A stretch of DNA of 64,000 bases, from NCBI RefSeq assembly GCF_000690055.1, contig NZ_JJNZ01000001.1, positions 62,001 through 126,000 of the forward strand, in the 5' to 3' direction. This document shows positions 16,133-26,380 of the stretch, piece after piece. Source of the stretch: Pseudoalteromonas fuliginea. Lineage in GTDB: Bacteria; Pseudomonadota; Gammaproteobacteria; Enterobacterales; Alteromonadaceae. The position numbers were made by a program, and so were the translations under genes. The notes under the pieces are model-generated. The model saw nothing but the letters and a program-made list of their open reading frames with translations, ran no database searches and was not told the DNA's origin. Position 1 is the stretch's first letter. Each line of letters starts with the position of its first letter.

Positions 16133-18487
16133 TTGACACAAGCAATCTATCAGGGCTTTATTTTATCAAGACAACAATACTCGTCTAAGAGTAAGCGTGG
16201 GATCACGCTTTGCTACTGGCTCGTATCTGACAATGGCCCAATTAAAGTACTAATTGAAAACCAGCAAGCTGTTTTTTTTATCCCACAAGATGAACACAAT
16301 TTTGCACAAAGCATACTAAATAAAGAAAATATAAGTGTTAATTTTAAAACGGTAGAAATGCGCCATTTTAGTGGTGTTGTGTGCATAGGCTGTTATTTTA
16401 ATGATGTAAGTAACCTTTACAAAGCACGCACATTACTTGAAAAGCACATAAGTATATACGAAGCGGATATACGCCACAGCGATCGTTTTTTAATGGAACG
16501 TTTTATTAAAGGTGGTGTATGGGTTACGGGTGAAGTATCTCAAAAAAACGGCTTTATTTTAATTAGCAATGCTAAATTAAAAGCGAGCCCTGAATATACA
16601 CCCACGCTGAAATCGCTTTCATTAGATATTGAGTGTAATGGTGAGGGCGTATTGTTTTCGGTTGGGCTGGTAGGAAATGGCCTTGATACTGTATTAATGA
16701 TTGGTGAACCTCAACAGCATAATCAGCCATTTAATATTGATTGGTGCTTTGACGAGATTAATCTACTACAAAAGCTACAGCAGTATATCAATAATAATGA
16801 TCCTGACATTATTGTGGGTTGGAATGTCATTGAATTTGATTTTACAGTGTTAAACTCTCGGGCAGAGGCACTAGGGGTAACGCTTAATTTTGGCCGAGAT
16901 CAGCAGCCTTTAAATATAAAAACAGGGCATTACACTCGCCTCACCTTACCTGGGCGAAGCGTTATAGATGGCATTGATACCTTAAAAAATGCCACTTATC
17001 ACTTTGATAACTATTCGCTTGCGAATATTTCTTATAAAGTCCTTGGTGAATCTAAACTAATTCAGGCAGATAATCGTTTAAGTGAAATTGTTCGTCAATT
17101 TAATGAAGATAAGCTCAACTTAGCAGCTTATAACCGACAAGATTGTATACTCGTTAAGAGGATTTTTGCAGAGTTACAACTCTTTGAATTTGCAATAGTG
17201 AGGACTCAGTTAACCGGTCTTGAGCTTGAGCGAATGGGCGGCTCGGTTGCTGCATTTACTAACTTATATTTGCCATTACTACATCGCAGCGGGTATGTTG
17301 CGCCAAATTTAGGCGATCACGGTTTATCTTTTGAAAGCCCCGGTGGTTATGTAATGGAGTCAGTGCCTGGGCTTTATAAGAATATACTTGTTTTAGATTT
17401 TAAAAGCCTATATCCCTCAATTATGCGAACTTTTTGTATTGACCCTCTTGGGCTTATTAAAGGGTTAGACTCACCTGAAAATGCAATTGAAGGGTTTAAT
17501 GAAGCCGTTTTTTCACGAAATGAACACCACTTACCGTCGTTAATTAAGCATTTAACACATACACGGCAAAGGGCAAAAGACACAAATCAGCCAATGTTAT
17601 CGCAAGCTATAAAAATAATAATGAACAGCTTATACGGCGTACTTGGCTCTAAAGGGTGTCGATTTTATGATCCAAGATTATCGAGTTCAATAACATTACG
17701 TGGGCATGAAATTATGCAAACAACCCGTAAATGGATTGAAACGTTAGGTTATGAAGTAATTTATGGCGATACAGACTCTATTTTTGTAAAAGCTGACGAT
17801 CAGCTAAGTGCTCTGAGTTGCAATCAAATAGGCAAAGATTTAACGATCTATATTAATAATAAATGGAGCTGCGATATTAAAGACCGTTTTGGGCTTACTA
17901 GTTATTTAGAAATAGAGTTTGAAACCCACTATAGCCCATTTTTTATGCCAACAATAAGAGGTAAAAAAACAGGTTCAAAAAAACGCTATGTAGGACAAAT
18001 TATAAAAAATGGGATGCCTGAACTTATATTTAAAGGAATGGAAACCGTACGCAGCGATTGGACCGAATTTGCACAAGAGTTTCAAAAAGAGTTATTCAAA
18101 ACTTTATTTAATGAAAAATTTGAAATAAAACAACTTCACGAGATTATAAGTGACTACACCAAAAGATTGTTCGCTGGTGAATTCGATGAAAAGTTAATAT
18201 ACCGTAAAAAGTTAGGACAAAATCTAAATGATTACGTAAAAAATGTTCCTCCCCAAGTGCAAGCGATTAAAAAGTATAAAGCTAGTAATCCTGATTTTGA
18301 AATTAAACGAGGTCAAATTATTGAATATGTTTATTCTGATGATGGGGCGCAATTATACAATGGTTCAAATAATTTTAATTATTCGGTTTACATACAAAAA
18401 CAGCTAACTCCTATCGCCGAAATGGTACTTGATGCCTTGAATTTGAAAGAAATTGAATATCAAGGGGCTCAACTTTCATTTTTATAA
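16133..18487 (+). CDS. polB: DNA polymerase II
   Basis: I choose the TTG at 16133 (784 residues, E. coli Pol II 783). An ATG at 16076 is in frame but would put the LexA box inside the coding region. The protein then begins LTQAIYQGFILSRQ, as in the family. Family B landmarks: exonuclease LSLDIECNGEG, NDPDIIVGWNVIEFDF and YNRQDCILVKRIF; polymerase DFKSLYPSIMR, QAIKIIMNSLYGVLGS and YGDTDSIFV with two catalytic Asp. It restarts or bypasses replication under SOS, divergent from dinG with a shared LexA box. Confidence 0.9.
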   Translation: MTQAIYQGFILSRQQYSSKSKRGITLCYWLVSDNGPIKVLIENQQAVFFIPQDEHNFAQSILNKENISVNFKTVEMRHFSGVVCIGCYFNDVSNLYKARTLLEKHISIYEADIRHSDRFLMERFIKGGVWVTGEVSQKNGFILISNAKLKASPEYTPTLKSLSLDIECNGEGVLFSVGLVGNGLDTVLMIGEPQQHNQPFNIDWCFDEINLLQKLQQYINNNDPDIIVGWNVIEFDFTVLNSRAEALGVTLNFGRDQQPLNIKTGHYTRLTLPGRSVIDGIDTLKNATYHFDNYSLANISYKVLGESKLIQADNRLSEIVRQFNEDKLNLAAYNRQDCILVKRIFAELQLFEFAIVRTQLTGLELERMGGSVAAFTNLYLPLLHRSGYVAPNLGDHGLSFESPGGYVMESVPGLYKNILVLDFKSLYPSIMRTFCIDPLGLIKGLDSPENAIEGFNEAVFSRNEHHLPSLIKHLTHTRQRAKDTNQPMLSQAIKIIMNSLYGVLGSKGCRFYDPRLSSSITLRGHEIMQTTRKWIETLGYEVIYGDTDSIFVKADDQLSALSCNQIGKDLTIYINNKWSCDIKDRFGLTSYLEIEFETHYSPFFMPTIRGKKTGSKKRYVGQIIKNGMPELIFKGMETVRSDWTEFAQEFQKELFKTLFNEKFEIKQLHEIISDYTKRLFAGEFDEKLIYRKKLGQNLNDYVKNVPPQVQAIKKYKASNPDFEIKRGQIIEYVYSDDGAQLYNGSNNFNYSVYIQKQLTPIAEMVLDALNLKEIEYQGAQLSFL

Positions 18488-18892
18488 TTACTTTACAGTT
18501 TTCGTATTTAAATAGTCATATTTTTTGTATGAAATTCAATCTGATTTAGTGTGGGATGAAGTGTTTTTCTCTTTTTTTGTTAAAATTTATGATTCCCTCA
18601 TGTTGTTTTGTTAATAATTTCCTGTTTTATGTAATTTAAATTGAACCTTTTTACTTATTTTTTTCTTCTTTTAAAACAGTTGGTTATGCCTTTGTGTTTT
18701 TCTAAGTGATTGATATTTAATTGTGTATCTAAGCTTTTTTTGTAATTTAAAAGGGTTTAAGGTTAATTGATTGTTGACGTTGTTGTTTCACTGGTATTAT
18801 CATTCATCACACAATTGCAGCGTTTGGTAACACTTTGCCACCACGCTAGATTGAAAATTATAATTAATAAAATGTATTCTTGGGAGAATCAA
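18488..18892 (+). other. 405-base leader upstream of the large TonB receptor
   Basis: The stretch is T-rich (TTTTTCTCTTTTTTTG near 18560, TTTTTTCTTC near 18660) and contains no gene I can support. The open frame begins at 18767 but the first 42 codons are not a plausible leader. No terminator is visible directly after polB. The long leader could contain a promoter with regulatory sites or a structured 5' UTR. Confidence 0.4.
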
Positions 18893-21718
18893 ATGTTAAA
18901 TAATCAAGTAACAAAAGCTGTTCGCTTAGCGATTGCTTTTGGTGCAGCATCAACAGCTGCATTTTCAGCAAGTACAATCGCTGCTGAAGAAGGCGTAGAA
19001 AAAGTAGAACGTATTCAAGTTACAGGCTCACGTATTAAACGTACTGACATTGAAACCACAGTTCCAATTACTACTATTGGACGTGCTGATATCGTAGCTA
19101 TGGGCGCAATTAATGTTTCTGATATTTTAAACCAGTCTCCTGTAACAATTGCTGGTGCAGACCAATCTAATTCATCATTTAGCACTTCAGGCGTTGGTCT
19201 TAATACAACATCACTTCGCAACCTGGGCGAATCAAGAACTCTAGTACTAGTTAACGGTCGTCGTTTTGTATCTGGCCGGTCACCTTCGAGCGGTTACGCA
19301 GTTGACTTAAACTCTATTCCAGCATCAATGATTGAGCGTATCGACATACTTAAAAGCGCATCTTCTGCTGTTTATGGTACAGATGCTGTTGCAGGTGTAG
19401 TTAATATCATTACTCGAAATAACGTGGAAGGTGTTGAAGTTAATGCTCAAACAGGTATTTCATCTGAAGGCGACCGTGAAAAATATTCATTAAGTTTAAC
19501 TGCTGGTAATAGCTGGAACACAGGTAATGTAACTGCATCATTTGGTTACGATGATGACAAAGGTTTAAAGCCAGCTGACCGTGATTTCTCTGAGTTTGAT
19601 GAAGCAATTTTATTAGATGATAATGGTAACGAATATGTAGATAAAGTATTTTCATCTTACCCACCACAAGGGCGTATTGGTGCTTTTAATGGTGACGGTA
19701 CAGCTTATCAAGGTTTAGCTGGGGGTGAAGCTTTCAACCGTGCTGCTTTTCGTCAACTTGTTACACCTCTAGAAAGAAAATATGCAGCTTTAAATATAAA
19801 GCAAGACATTAATGATGAGGTTCGCTTTTTTGCTGAAATGAACTGGAACTCGTCAAAAACTTACGGTTCAACAATTGAACCAACACCGTTCGCGACTAAC
19901 GATGTGTTTATCCCAGAGCGAGGTGGGGTAGGCGGTATAAAACTAAGCAACCCTATGATTCCTGATTTGCTACGTCAAAACTTAATGGCTGCTGACCCTG
20001 ATCTAACAATGGATAGTAATATTCCAAATATGGTTCGTCGTATGGTTGAGTTTGGTGCTCGTTCGACAGATTTAGAACGAGATACTATCCGTATTGCAAC
20101 TGGCTTTGACTGGTTTATAAATGACGATTGGTCTTTGAATACTTATGTTTCTTGGGGTAAAACAGATCAACGTCAAGACAGTGGTGGTCAAGTAAATATT
20201 GAAAGAGCTGCGAAAGCATTTGATGTGGTAGAGAATGCAGACGGTACACTTCAATGTGCTGACGACCTTGCTATTCTACAAGGTTGTGTGCCGCTTAACC
20301 TGTTTGGTGCAGGCACTGTGACTCAGGAAGCTGTTGATTATATTAAAGTTCCTGCAAAAATCGCTGGTCAAACTGAACAGTTCATTGTTTCAGCATCATT
20401 AGTTGGTCAATTACCAATAGAACTACCAGGTGGTTTTGTAGGTGTTGCATTTGGTGCAGAGCATCGTTTAGAAAGTGGTTTCTTCAACCCAGGTGATTTA
20501 GCTCAAACAGGTGCTTCTAGTACTAATAAGTCACTACCAACAGATGGTAGCTATTATTCAAACGATTACTACGCTGAAACTATTCTACCAATACTTGACA
20601 ATCTTGAGGTTGATTTAGCCGCTCGCTACTCAGATCATGAAATTGTTGGCGGTCAAACAACATGGAATGCAGGTATCCAGTATTCTCCGTTAGAGACATT
20701 AAAATTCCGTGCTTCAGCAGCAACAGCTATCCGTACTCCAAATATTGCAGATTTATTTGGTGGACGTGGTGAAACATTTGCTGGTGTTACGGACCCTTGT
20801 AGCGGTGTAACTGCTTCTGATGTTGGTAATGCAGCCCAAAACTGTCTGTCTATTCCTGAAGTTGCTGCGCGTGTTGCAGCTGATGGTAAATTTGAGCTTA
20901 CGCAAATAGAAGCGCAAAGCGCAGGTGGTTTTGTTGGTGGTAACGAGAATGTTAAAGAAGAAACCGCTGATACATACAGCGTGGGTGTAATCTGGCAGAT
21001 GACAGAAGAGCTTTCTTTAACTGTCGATTACTACGATATATCTGTTGAGGATGCAATATCTACCACTAGCCGTACTACTGTACTAAATCGTTGTTTTGAT
21101 GTTAGTTCAGCTAACTTTGACCCATCTTGTGGTGGTAATGCATTACGTGATGCGAAAGGTGCATTAGTAGAAGTTAATTCAGGTACTGGTAATGAAAATA
21201 ATATCGAAACTTCAGGTGTTGATATTGAATTAGCATATAAAATAGACACAGAGTATGGTGCTTTTGGTGCTAACTTAATTTGGAACCACTTAAGTAAATA
21301 CGATACAACTGGTATCGAAAGCGGGGAAACAGTTGAATACGCTGGTGAAGTACTCACACCAGATAACAGAGCTAACTTAAACCTAACTTATGGTATGGAA
21401 GACTTAAACGTTTCATGGCGTATGCGCTACTGGGATCGTTCTGTAGATAGTGTTGAAGGTGCTAACTTTAACTACACTGATTTTACACCGTTAGAGAAGT
21501 ATAATAACTTCCCATCAGTTGTTTATCATGATGTATCAGCAGGTTATAACTTTACAGATAGTACAAGTGTTACATTAACAGTACGTAACTTGTTCGATAA
21601 GCAACCACCAGTTGCTAACCAAAGTTCATCAAATGGTGGTACAGGTATTAACACAGTATCAGAAGCTTATGATGTAACAGGTCGTTACTTACAGTTAAAT
21701 TTAACTACTAAATTTTAA
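18893..21718 (+). CDS. TonB-dependent outer-membrane receptor (Oar/Sus-like large receptor)
   Basis: The start chosen is the ATG after GGGAGAATCAA, giving MLNNQVTKAVRLAIAFG, a signal peptide cleaved near STIAA-EEG; the 941-residue protein has a plug domain (ERIQVTGSRIKRTDIE, the plug fold ILNQSPVT and SSAVYGTDAVAGVVNIITR) and a barrel ending YLQLNLTTKF with terminal Phe. The TGSRIKRTD start is the hallmark of the receptors, common in Pseudoalteromonas, Alteromonas and Xanthomonas, that import oligosaccharides or peptides rather than siderophores. No dedicated regulator or hydrolase is adjacent, so the substrate is not evident. A strong hairpin terminator follows. Confidence 0.85.
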   Translation: MLNNQVTKAVRLAIAFGAASTAAFSASTIAAEEGVEKVERIQVTGSRIKRTDIETTVPITTIGRADIVAMGAINVSDILNQSPVTIAGADQSNSSFSTSGVGLNTTSLRNLGESRTLVLVNGRRFVSGRSPSSGYAVDLNSIPASMIERIDILKSASSAVYGTDAVAGVVNIITRNNVEGVEVNAQTGISSEGDREKYSLSLTAGNSWNTGNVTASFGYDDDKGLKPADRDFSEFDEAILLDDNGNEYVDKVFSSYPPQGRIGAFNGDGTAYQGLAGGEAFNRAAFRQLVTPLERKYAALNIKQDINDEVRFFAEMNWNSSKTYGSTIEPTPFATNDVFIPERGGVGGIKLSNPMIPDLLRQNLMAADPDLTMDSNIPNMVRRMVEFGARSTDLERDTIRIATGFDWFINDDWSLNTYVSWGKTDQRQDSGGQVNIERAAKAFDVVENADGTLQCADDLAILQGCVPLNLFGAGTVTQEAVDYIKVPAKIAGQTEQFIVSASLVGQLPIELPGGFVGVAFGAEHRLESGFFNPGDLAQTGASSTNKSLPTDGSYYSNDYYAETILPILDNLEVDLAARYSDHEIVGGQTTWNAGIQYSPLETLKFRASAATAIRTPNIADLFGGRGETFAGVTDPCSGVTASDVGNAAQNCLSIPEVAARVAADGKFELTQIEAQSAGGFVGGNENVKEETADTYSVGVIWQMTEELSLTVDYYDISVEDAISTTSRTTVLNRCFDVSSANFDPSCGGNALRDAKGALVEVNSGTGNENNIETSGVDIELAYKIDTEYGAFGANLIWNHLSKYDTTGIESGETVEYAGEVLTPDNRANLNLTYGMEDLNVSWRMRYWDRSVDSVEGANFNYTDFTPLEKYNNFPSVVYHDVSAGYNFTDSTSVTLTVRNLFDKQPPVANQSSSNGGTGINTVSEAYDVTGRYLQLNLTTKF

Positions 21719-21735
21719 TTAATTGTTAAAATTTG

Positions 21736-21764
21736 AAACCGCGATATCTATCGCGGTTTTTTTA
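21736..21764 (+). terminator. Terminator after the TonB receptor
   Basis: AAACCGCGAT pairs with ATCGCGGTTT across a 4-base loop and is followed by a T-run, 17 bases after the stop codon. Confidence 0.9.
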
Positions 21765-21888
21765 TTTTCTTCTTTTGTGTATATTGTTGATAGCAAATAA
21801 TTTATACCATAGTCATTTCAAAAGAATCCGCCTATACTAAAACAGAATATTAAAGTAAATCTAACCAAATAAATTTAGCGAGATATAG

Positions 21889-22191
21889 ATGAAAGAAGTC
21901 CGATCTTTTATTAAAACTGCATCATTAGCTGAGCTTGAGAAAGCACAGCAGTTGATTGGTGATGCAATTTCAAAATATACCCAGCAACAAAAAGCAAAAC
22001 AGGAAGTTTTGGAACTTTTAAAAGAAAAAGGACTTACGCTAGAAGATTTACAAGATGGAGCATCTGACAAACGCACCAAAGTTAAGCCTAAGTACCGCAT
22101 GGAACTGAATGGTGAGACTATTGAATGGACTGGCCGTGGCCGTCGTCCTAAAGCGTTTGAAGGTGTTGAGCTTGAAAAGTTTTTAGCTTAA
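21889..22191 (+). CDS. H-NS family histone-like protein
   Basis: The 100-residue protein has an N-terminal helical oligomerisation region (about 1-50, AELEKAQQLIGDAISKYTQQQKAKQ) and a C-terminal DNA-binding loop ending WTGRGRRPKAF, the AT-hook-like QGR/GRG motif of H-NS-type proteins, preceded by KPKYRMELNGETIEW. It is shorter than E. coli H-NS (137), as seen in BpH3 and Ler-like or MvaT-neighbour proteins. It would bind AT-rich DNA and silence or organise the nucleoid. Gene ends at a good terminator and is monocistronic. Confidence 0.85.
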   Translation: MKEVRSFIKTASLAELEKAQQLIGDAISKYTQQQKAKQEVLELLKEKGLTLEDLQDGASDKRTKVKPKYRMELNGETIEWTGRGRRPKAFEGVELEKFLA

Positions 22192-22201
22192 AGCTAAATA
22201 T

Positions 22202-22227
22202 AAGAGAAGCTTCGGCTTCTCTTTTTT
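22202..22227 (+). terminator. Terminator after the H-NS-like gene
   Basis: AAGAGAAGC, a TTCG tetraloop and GCTTCTCTT, followed by a T-run, form a strong hairpin 11 bases after the stop. Confidence 0.92.
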
Positions 22228-22315
22228 GTTTACCCCTCAATAAAATATAATTAAAGTTTAAAACTCCTAGCTATTATTTGCTAAAATCTCCTCACTCAAA
22301 CCTATTTGTTTTCCC

Positions 22316-24067
22316 ATGAGCTATAAACTAAGACCTTACCAGCAAGAAGCCGTAGAACGCACCGTTTTACACTTTAGAAAGAGCAATGATCCTGCCGTTA
22401 TTGTACTACCAACCGGTGCAGGTAAGAGTTTGGTTATTGCTGAACTTGCCCGTATTGCTAAGCAAAAAATATTAGTGCTTGCTCATGTAAAAGAGCTTGT
22501 AGAGCAAAATTCGCAAAAATATAAAAGTTTTGGTTTAGAGGCGAGTATATTTTCAGCGGGCTTAAAAGAAAAATCATTAAGCCATCAAGTAACCTTTGCC
22601 AGTGTGCAATCACTTTCCCGTAATTTAAATAAATTAAATGAGCATTATTCATTACTTATTATTGATGAATGCCACAGGGTAAATGGGGATAAAAAAAGCC
22701 AGTACGGAAAAGTAATAAGCAGTTTAAAAGAGTATAACCCTCAGTTAAAAGTATTGGGTTTAACAGCAACACCTTATCGGTTAGGAATGGGTTGGATATA
22801 CCACCACCATTATCATGGTTTTGTTAAAGGGACTAAAGAAAGTCCGTTTAAAAGTTGTATTTTTGAATTGCCGCTCAGGTATATGATCAAACATAATTAT
22901 TTAACGCCGCCAAACGAAGTTGATGCAGCAATTAGCCATTATGATTTTTCGTCCTTAGATAGCAATGCATTTGGGCAATATACGACTGATGATATGAATG
23001 CGCTTTTAAAAAACAGTGAGCGCGCAACGAAAGCTATATTACAGCAAGTAATTCAATACAGTGAAGAGCGCGAAGGTGTTATGGTTTTTGCCGCTACGGT
23101 AATGCATGCTCAGGAAATATTAAGCTACCTACCAGCTCATCAAAGTGCACTTATAACAGGTGATACGCCAAACACTGAGCGCGATAAAATCATTAAGCAA
23201 TTTAAAGCTAAGCAATTAAAGTATTTAGTTAATATTTCGGTATTAACTACAGGATTTGATGCGCCACATGTCGACTTTATAGCTATTTTAAGACCTACAG
23301 AATCGGTTAGTTTATATCAACAAATTGTGGGGCGAGGTTTAAGGTTATCTGAATCGAAAACGGATTGCTTAGTAATAGATTATGCCGGCAATGGTTTTAA
23401 TTTATTTCACCCTGAAGTAGGTGACAAAAAAGGCGATAGTGATAACGAGCCTGTACAAGTGCTTTGCCCAGGTTGTGGGTTTGCGAATATATTTTGGGGT
23501 AAAACAGACTCCACTGGCAAAGTAATAGAGCACTTTGGCAGGCGTTGCCAAGGCCTATTAGAAGATGATGATGGACATAAAGAGCAGTGCGATTATCGTT
23601 TTAGGTTTAAAGAGTGTGAGCAGTGCGGTGCCCAAAATGATATTGCTGCACGTAAATGCCATGATTGCGGCGCGGTAATGGCCGACCCTGATGATAAGTT
23701 ACGTAATGCATTAAACTTAAAAGACGCACTTGTGCTTCGATGTAGTGGGTTATCGGTAACTCAAATTAAAGATGAGCTTATTAAAGTAACGTATTTTGAT
23801 GAAGATGGTGCAAGTTGCGATGAAGTATATAATCTCGCAAATAAAGGCGGGCAATTTATATTTAATAAGCAATTTGGTCAACGTGTGGGGCTTGGGCAAA
23901 CACCTATTAATTTTAAAACTGCAGAGCAAGTAGTAAACGCACAATTTGAATTAGTACCACCGGATTTTGTTATTGCACGAAAAAGCAAAAAATATGGTTG
24001 GAAAGTAGCTGATAAGCTATTTGACTATAAAGGGGGTTTTAGAAAGGCAAATCAGTTAAGCCGCTAA
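22316..24067 (+). CDS. radD: RadD-type superfamily 2 DNA helicase
   Basis: The 583 residues follow E. coli RadD (YejH, 586) over the whole length: LRPYQQEAV at the start, Walker A VLPTGAGKSLVIAELA (about 29-44), DECH (LLIIDECHRV, about 114-121), GLTATPYRLGMGWIY, ALITGDTPNTERD and QQIVGRGLRL. Cysteines CPGCGF, CQG...QCDYRF, CEQCGAQND and CHDCGA make the C-terminal zinc fingers (about 385-455). RadD takes part in recombination-dependent repair and stimulates RecA strand exchange. It is a single-gene unit, though other repair genes (dinG, polB) lie a few kb upstream. Confidence 0.93.
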   Translation: MSYKLRPYQQEAVERTVLHFRKSNDPAVIVLPTGAGKSLVIAELARIAKQKILVLAHVKELVEQNSQKYKSFGLEASIFSAGLKEKSLSHQVTFASVQSLSRNLNKLNEHYSLLIIDECHRVNGDKKSQYGKVISSLKEYNPQLKVLGLTATPYRLGMGWIYHHHYHGFVKGTKESPFKSCIFELPLRYMIKHNYLTPPNEVDAAISHYDFSSLDSNAFGQYTTDDMNALLKNSERATKAILQQVIQYSEEREGVMVFAATVMHAQEILSYLPAHQSALITGDTPNTERDKIIKQFKAKQLKYLVNISVLTTGFDAPHVDFIAILRPTESVSLYQQIVGRGLRLSESKTDCLVIDYAGNGFNLFHPEVGDKKGDSDNEPVQVLCPGCGFANIFWGKTDSTGKVIEHFGRRCQGLLEDDDGHKEQCDYRFRFKECEQCGAQNDIAARKCHDCGAVMADPDDKLRNALNLKDALVLRCSGLSVTQIKDELIKVTYFDEDGASCDEVYNLANKGGQFIFNKQFGQRVGLGQTPINFKTAEQVVNAQFELVPPDFVIARKSKKYGWKVADKLFDYKGGFRKANQLSR

Positions 24068-24102
24068 GCTTAACTGATAGAGTACATTGAACTAAAAGGC
24101 AA

Positions 24103-24477
24103 TTAAGCTTCTTCACCGTCCATTAGTCCCCAGCCGTCACCGTATCCATTAAAGCTATTAGCAATGCTTTCAATGTATTGCTCTGCTTGTCCTAAAAGAG
24201 TGTGCTCTGGCACCATTTGTACTTGAGTGATTACTTCCCAAACGCCAGTGTCTTTACATTTTTCAAGTTCAGTCTTTTGAACTAATGCATCAGAGACTAT
24301 TTCTTTAGCAAATTTTTCAGCATCGGCTTCTTGTTCAAATAAAATAAAAAAATCGACTTGGTGCATTTTATTTAAATCAATGCCAGCAGCGGCTATTTCG
24401 GCTAAAAGTTGGCCGTTATCATCATCAGGGAATTGCATTAAAAACTCATTTAAAATTAATTTTTTATTCGTAGGCAC
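24103..24477 (-). CDS. rraB: Ribonuclease E inhibitor RraB
   Basis: The 124 residues start at GTG (MPTNKKLILNEFL). The acidic C-terminal half with YDGWG-like GYGDGWGLMDGEEA and the internal HQVDFFILFEQEADAEKFAKE match RraB (about 120 residues). RraB binds the RNase E C-terminal region and changes which mRNAs are degraded. It is convergent with radD, which ends 36 bases away, and divergent from tamA. The start has no strong Shine-Dalgarno, so an internal ATG at MQFPDDD is a possible alternative. Confidence 0.82.
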   Translation of the reverse strand: MPTNKKLILNEFLMQFPDDDNGQLLAEIAAAGIDLNKMHQVDFFILFEQEADAEKFAKEIVSDALVQKTELEKCKDTGVWEVITQVQMVPEHTLLGQAEQYIESIANSFNGYGDGWGLMDGEEA

Positions 24478-24652
24478 TATTGTAACTAAAATATTGCCTT
24501 AACGCGTACTAATTTTAATTATGCTGATATTTATTCAAAGTTAAATTTACGCGTTAGATTGTTATTAAGTTAATGTGTTGCTCATTATGGCTATGCTAAC
24601 ATGCGTGTAATTAGCCAGTTTTTTGTAAGATATTAAAAGTAAGGATATTTAC

Positions 24653-26380
24653 TTGTTTATTAAGTTTTTACGTTGCATGTGTGTTGTGAGTGCTTTTATT
24701 GCGACAAATAGCTATGCGGCAGAAAAAGTCATAGAAGATTACGAAATTGAAGGGTTAAGTGGCGATTTAGAAAATAACGTAGCTCTTTACCTTAAGCAGT
24801 TAATTGGCGAGAAACCAACCCGTACACTTCGCCGTTATGCTCAAAAACAAGTACAAAATAGCATCAAAGCACTTGGCTATTATAGCCCGACCGTCGAGGT
24901 TATTTATGATAAAGACGACAGCGAACTAATTGTTAAAGTTGAACGGGGGCCTGCAACTCGCATAGAAGCAATTAATATTACGCTAAACGGTGATGGTCAA
25001 AGTGATACTCAATTACAGGCATTGATTAAAAGCAATCACTTAAAGCAAGGTGATGTTTTAAATCATGGTAAATATGACTCTGCTCATAAAAAAATAGAAT
25101 CTATGCTATTGGAGCTTGGCTATTTTGATGCTAAGTGGCCAGCGCGTAAATTAGAAGTATCGCTTAAAAAAAATAGTGCTGTTATTACTTTCATAATTGA
25201 TACCGGAGTTAGGTATGAGTTTGGCGATATGCAAATTGCCAGTAGTACACCCGCTGAAAAATACATACGCTCTATAGCGCCTTTCTCGCAGGGCCAACCT
25301 TATAAATCAACACATATTGCTGACTATAACTTGGATTTATCAAGTACCCCTTACTTTGCCAGTGTACGTGTTTATGCTGACATTGCAGCGCGCAAAAACA
25401 GCCAAGTACCGATTAAAGTTGAAGTATTACCCAAGCCAGCTAACAGCTATGAAATTGGCGGTGGTTTTAGTACTGACTTAGGGCCTAAGGTGCGTTTTAA
25501 ATGGAGTAAACCATGGATCACAGAAGACGGCCATTACCTCGAAACTAATTTAAATGTGGCACAAAAGCAGCAAGATATTTCCATGGCTTATACAATTCCG
25601 GTTGATAATCCTAATGATGATTTATGGCGATTCTCTGTCGGTTATAAGCTAGAAGATGAGCTCACAAACGACACTTACAGTGAAATATTAACAGGGCAAG
25701 TTCAGCGCCAATGGTTGACCGAAAATAAGTGGGTGCGTACTGCATTTTTACGCCGCGACCAAGAAACCTACCGTATTGGTGATGAAGACGAAGAAAGTAC
25801 CGAAATGTTAATGCCTGGCATTAGCTACGCGCGCAAAAAATCAAAAGGCGGCACGACTCCTTATTGGGGAGAGCAGTGGCTTATATCTGCTGAGTTTGGC
25901 TTAGATGATGTGCTTTCGAGTACTAATCTGATTAGGGTGCAAATGCAACATGCATGGCTACGCACTTATTTTGACCGCCACTTGGTGTTTTTAAAAGCGA
26001 ATGTGGGGGCAATGCTTGTTGATGATATTAACAACGTGCCATTTTCACTTCGGTTTTACGCAGGTGGCGATCAAAGTGTTCGTGGTTTTGCGTACCAATC
26101 AATTTCGCCTGAGAACGATGACGGCGAGCTAATAGGTGGTAAGTATTTACTATCGGGCACGATGGAATATAACTACCAGTTTGCTAAAAATTGGCGAGCA
26201 GCTTTATTTGTTGATGGTGGTACTGCGACGAATGATTTTTCTGATGATTTTGAAGTAGGTGCTGGTTTTGGTTTTCGCTATTTAACACCCGTTGGCCCAG
26301 TGCGTATAGACCACGCTTGGGGATTAACAAAAGAAAGTAAAAGCACACGTTTAAGTATTACCATAGGGCCAGAAATTTAA
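24653..26380 (+). CDS. tamA: TamA, outer-membrane component of the TAM translocation complex
   Basis: The 575-residue Omp85-family protein starts at TTG (AAGGATATTTAC upstream) with a signal peptide (LRCMCVVSAFIATNSYA). Three POTRA-like domains occupy about 25-265 (for example YEIEGLSGDLENNVALYL), followed by a 16-strand barrel with the L6-loop motif VRGFAY (RFYAGGDQSVRGFAYQS) and ending SITIGPEI. TamA and TamB work together to insert some outer-membrane proteins and move lipids. tamA stops in an overlap (TAATG) with tamB, so the two form an operon. Confidence 0.93.
   Translation: MFIKFLRCMCVVSAFIATNSYAAEKVIEDYEIEGLSGDLENNVALYLKQLIGEKPTRTLRRYAQKQVQNSIKALGYYSPTVEVIYDKDDSELIVKVERGPATRIEAINITLNGDGQSDTQLQALIKSNHLKQGDVLNHGKYDSAHKKIESMLLELGYFDAKWPARKLEVSLKKNSAVITFIIDTGVRYEFGDMQIASSTPAEKYIRSIAPFSQGQPYKSTHIADYNLDLSSTPYFASVRVYADIAARKNSQVPIKVEVLPKPANSYEIGGGFSTDLGPKVRFKWSKPWITEDGHYLETNLNVAQKQQDISMAYTIPVDNPNDDLWRFSVGYKLEDELTNDTYSEILTGQVQRQWLTENKWVRTAFLRRDQETYRIGDEDEESTEMLMPGISYARKKSKGGTTPYWGEQWLISAEFGLDDVLSSTNLIRVQMQHAWLRTYFDRHLVFLKANVGAMLVDDINNVPFSLRFYAGGDQSVRGFAYQSISPENDDGELIGGKYLLSGTMEYNYQFAKNWRAALFVDGGTATNDFSDDFEVGAGFGFRYLTPVGPVRIDHAWGLTKESKSTRLSITIGPEI

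Noticed and set aside
18767..18892. N-terminal extension of the large TonB receptor
   Set aside because: The signal peptide and Shine-Dalgarno are at 18893; the upstream codons are leader DNA.
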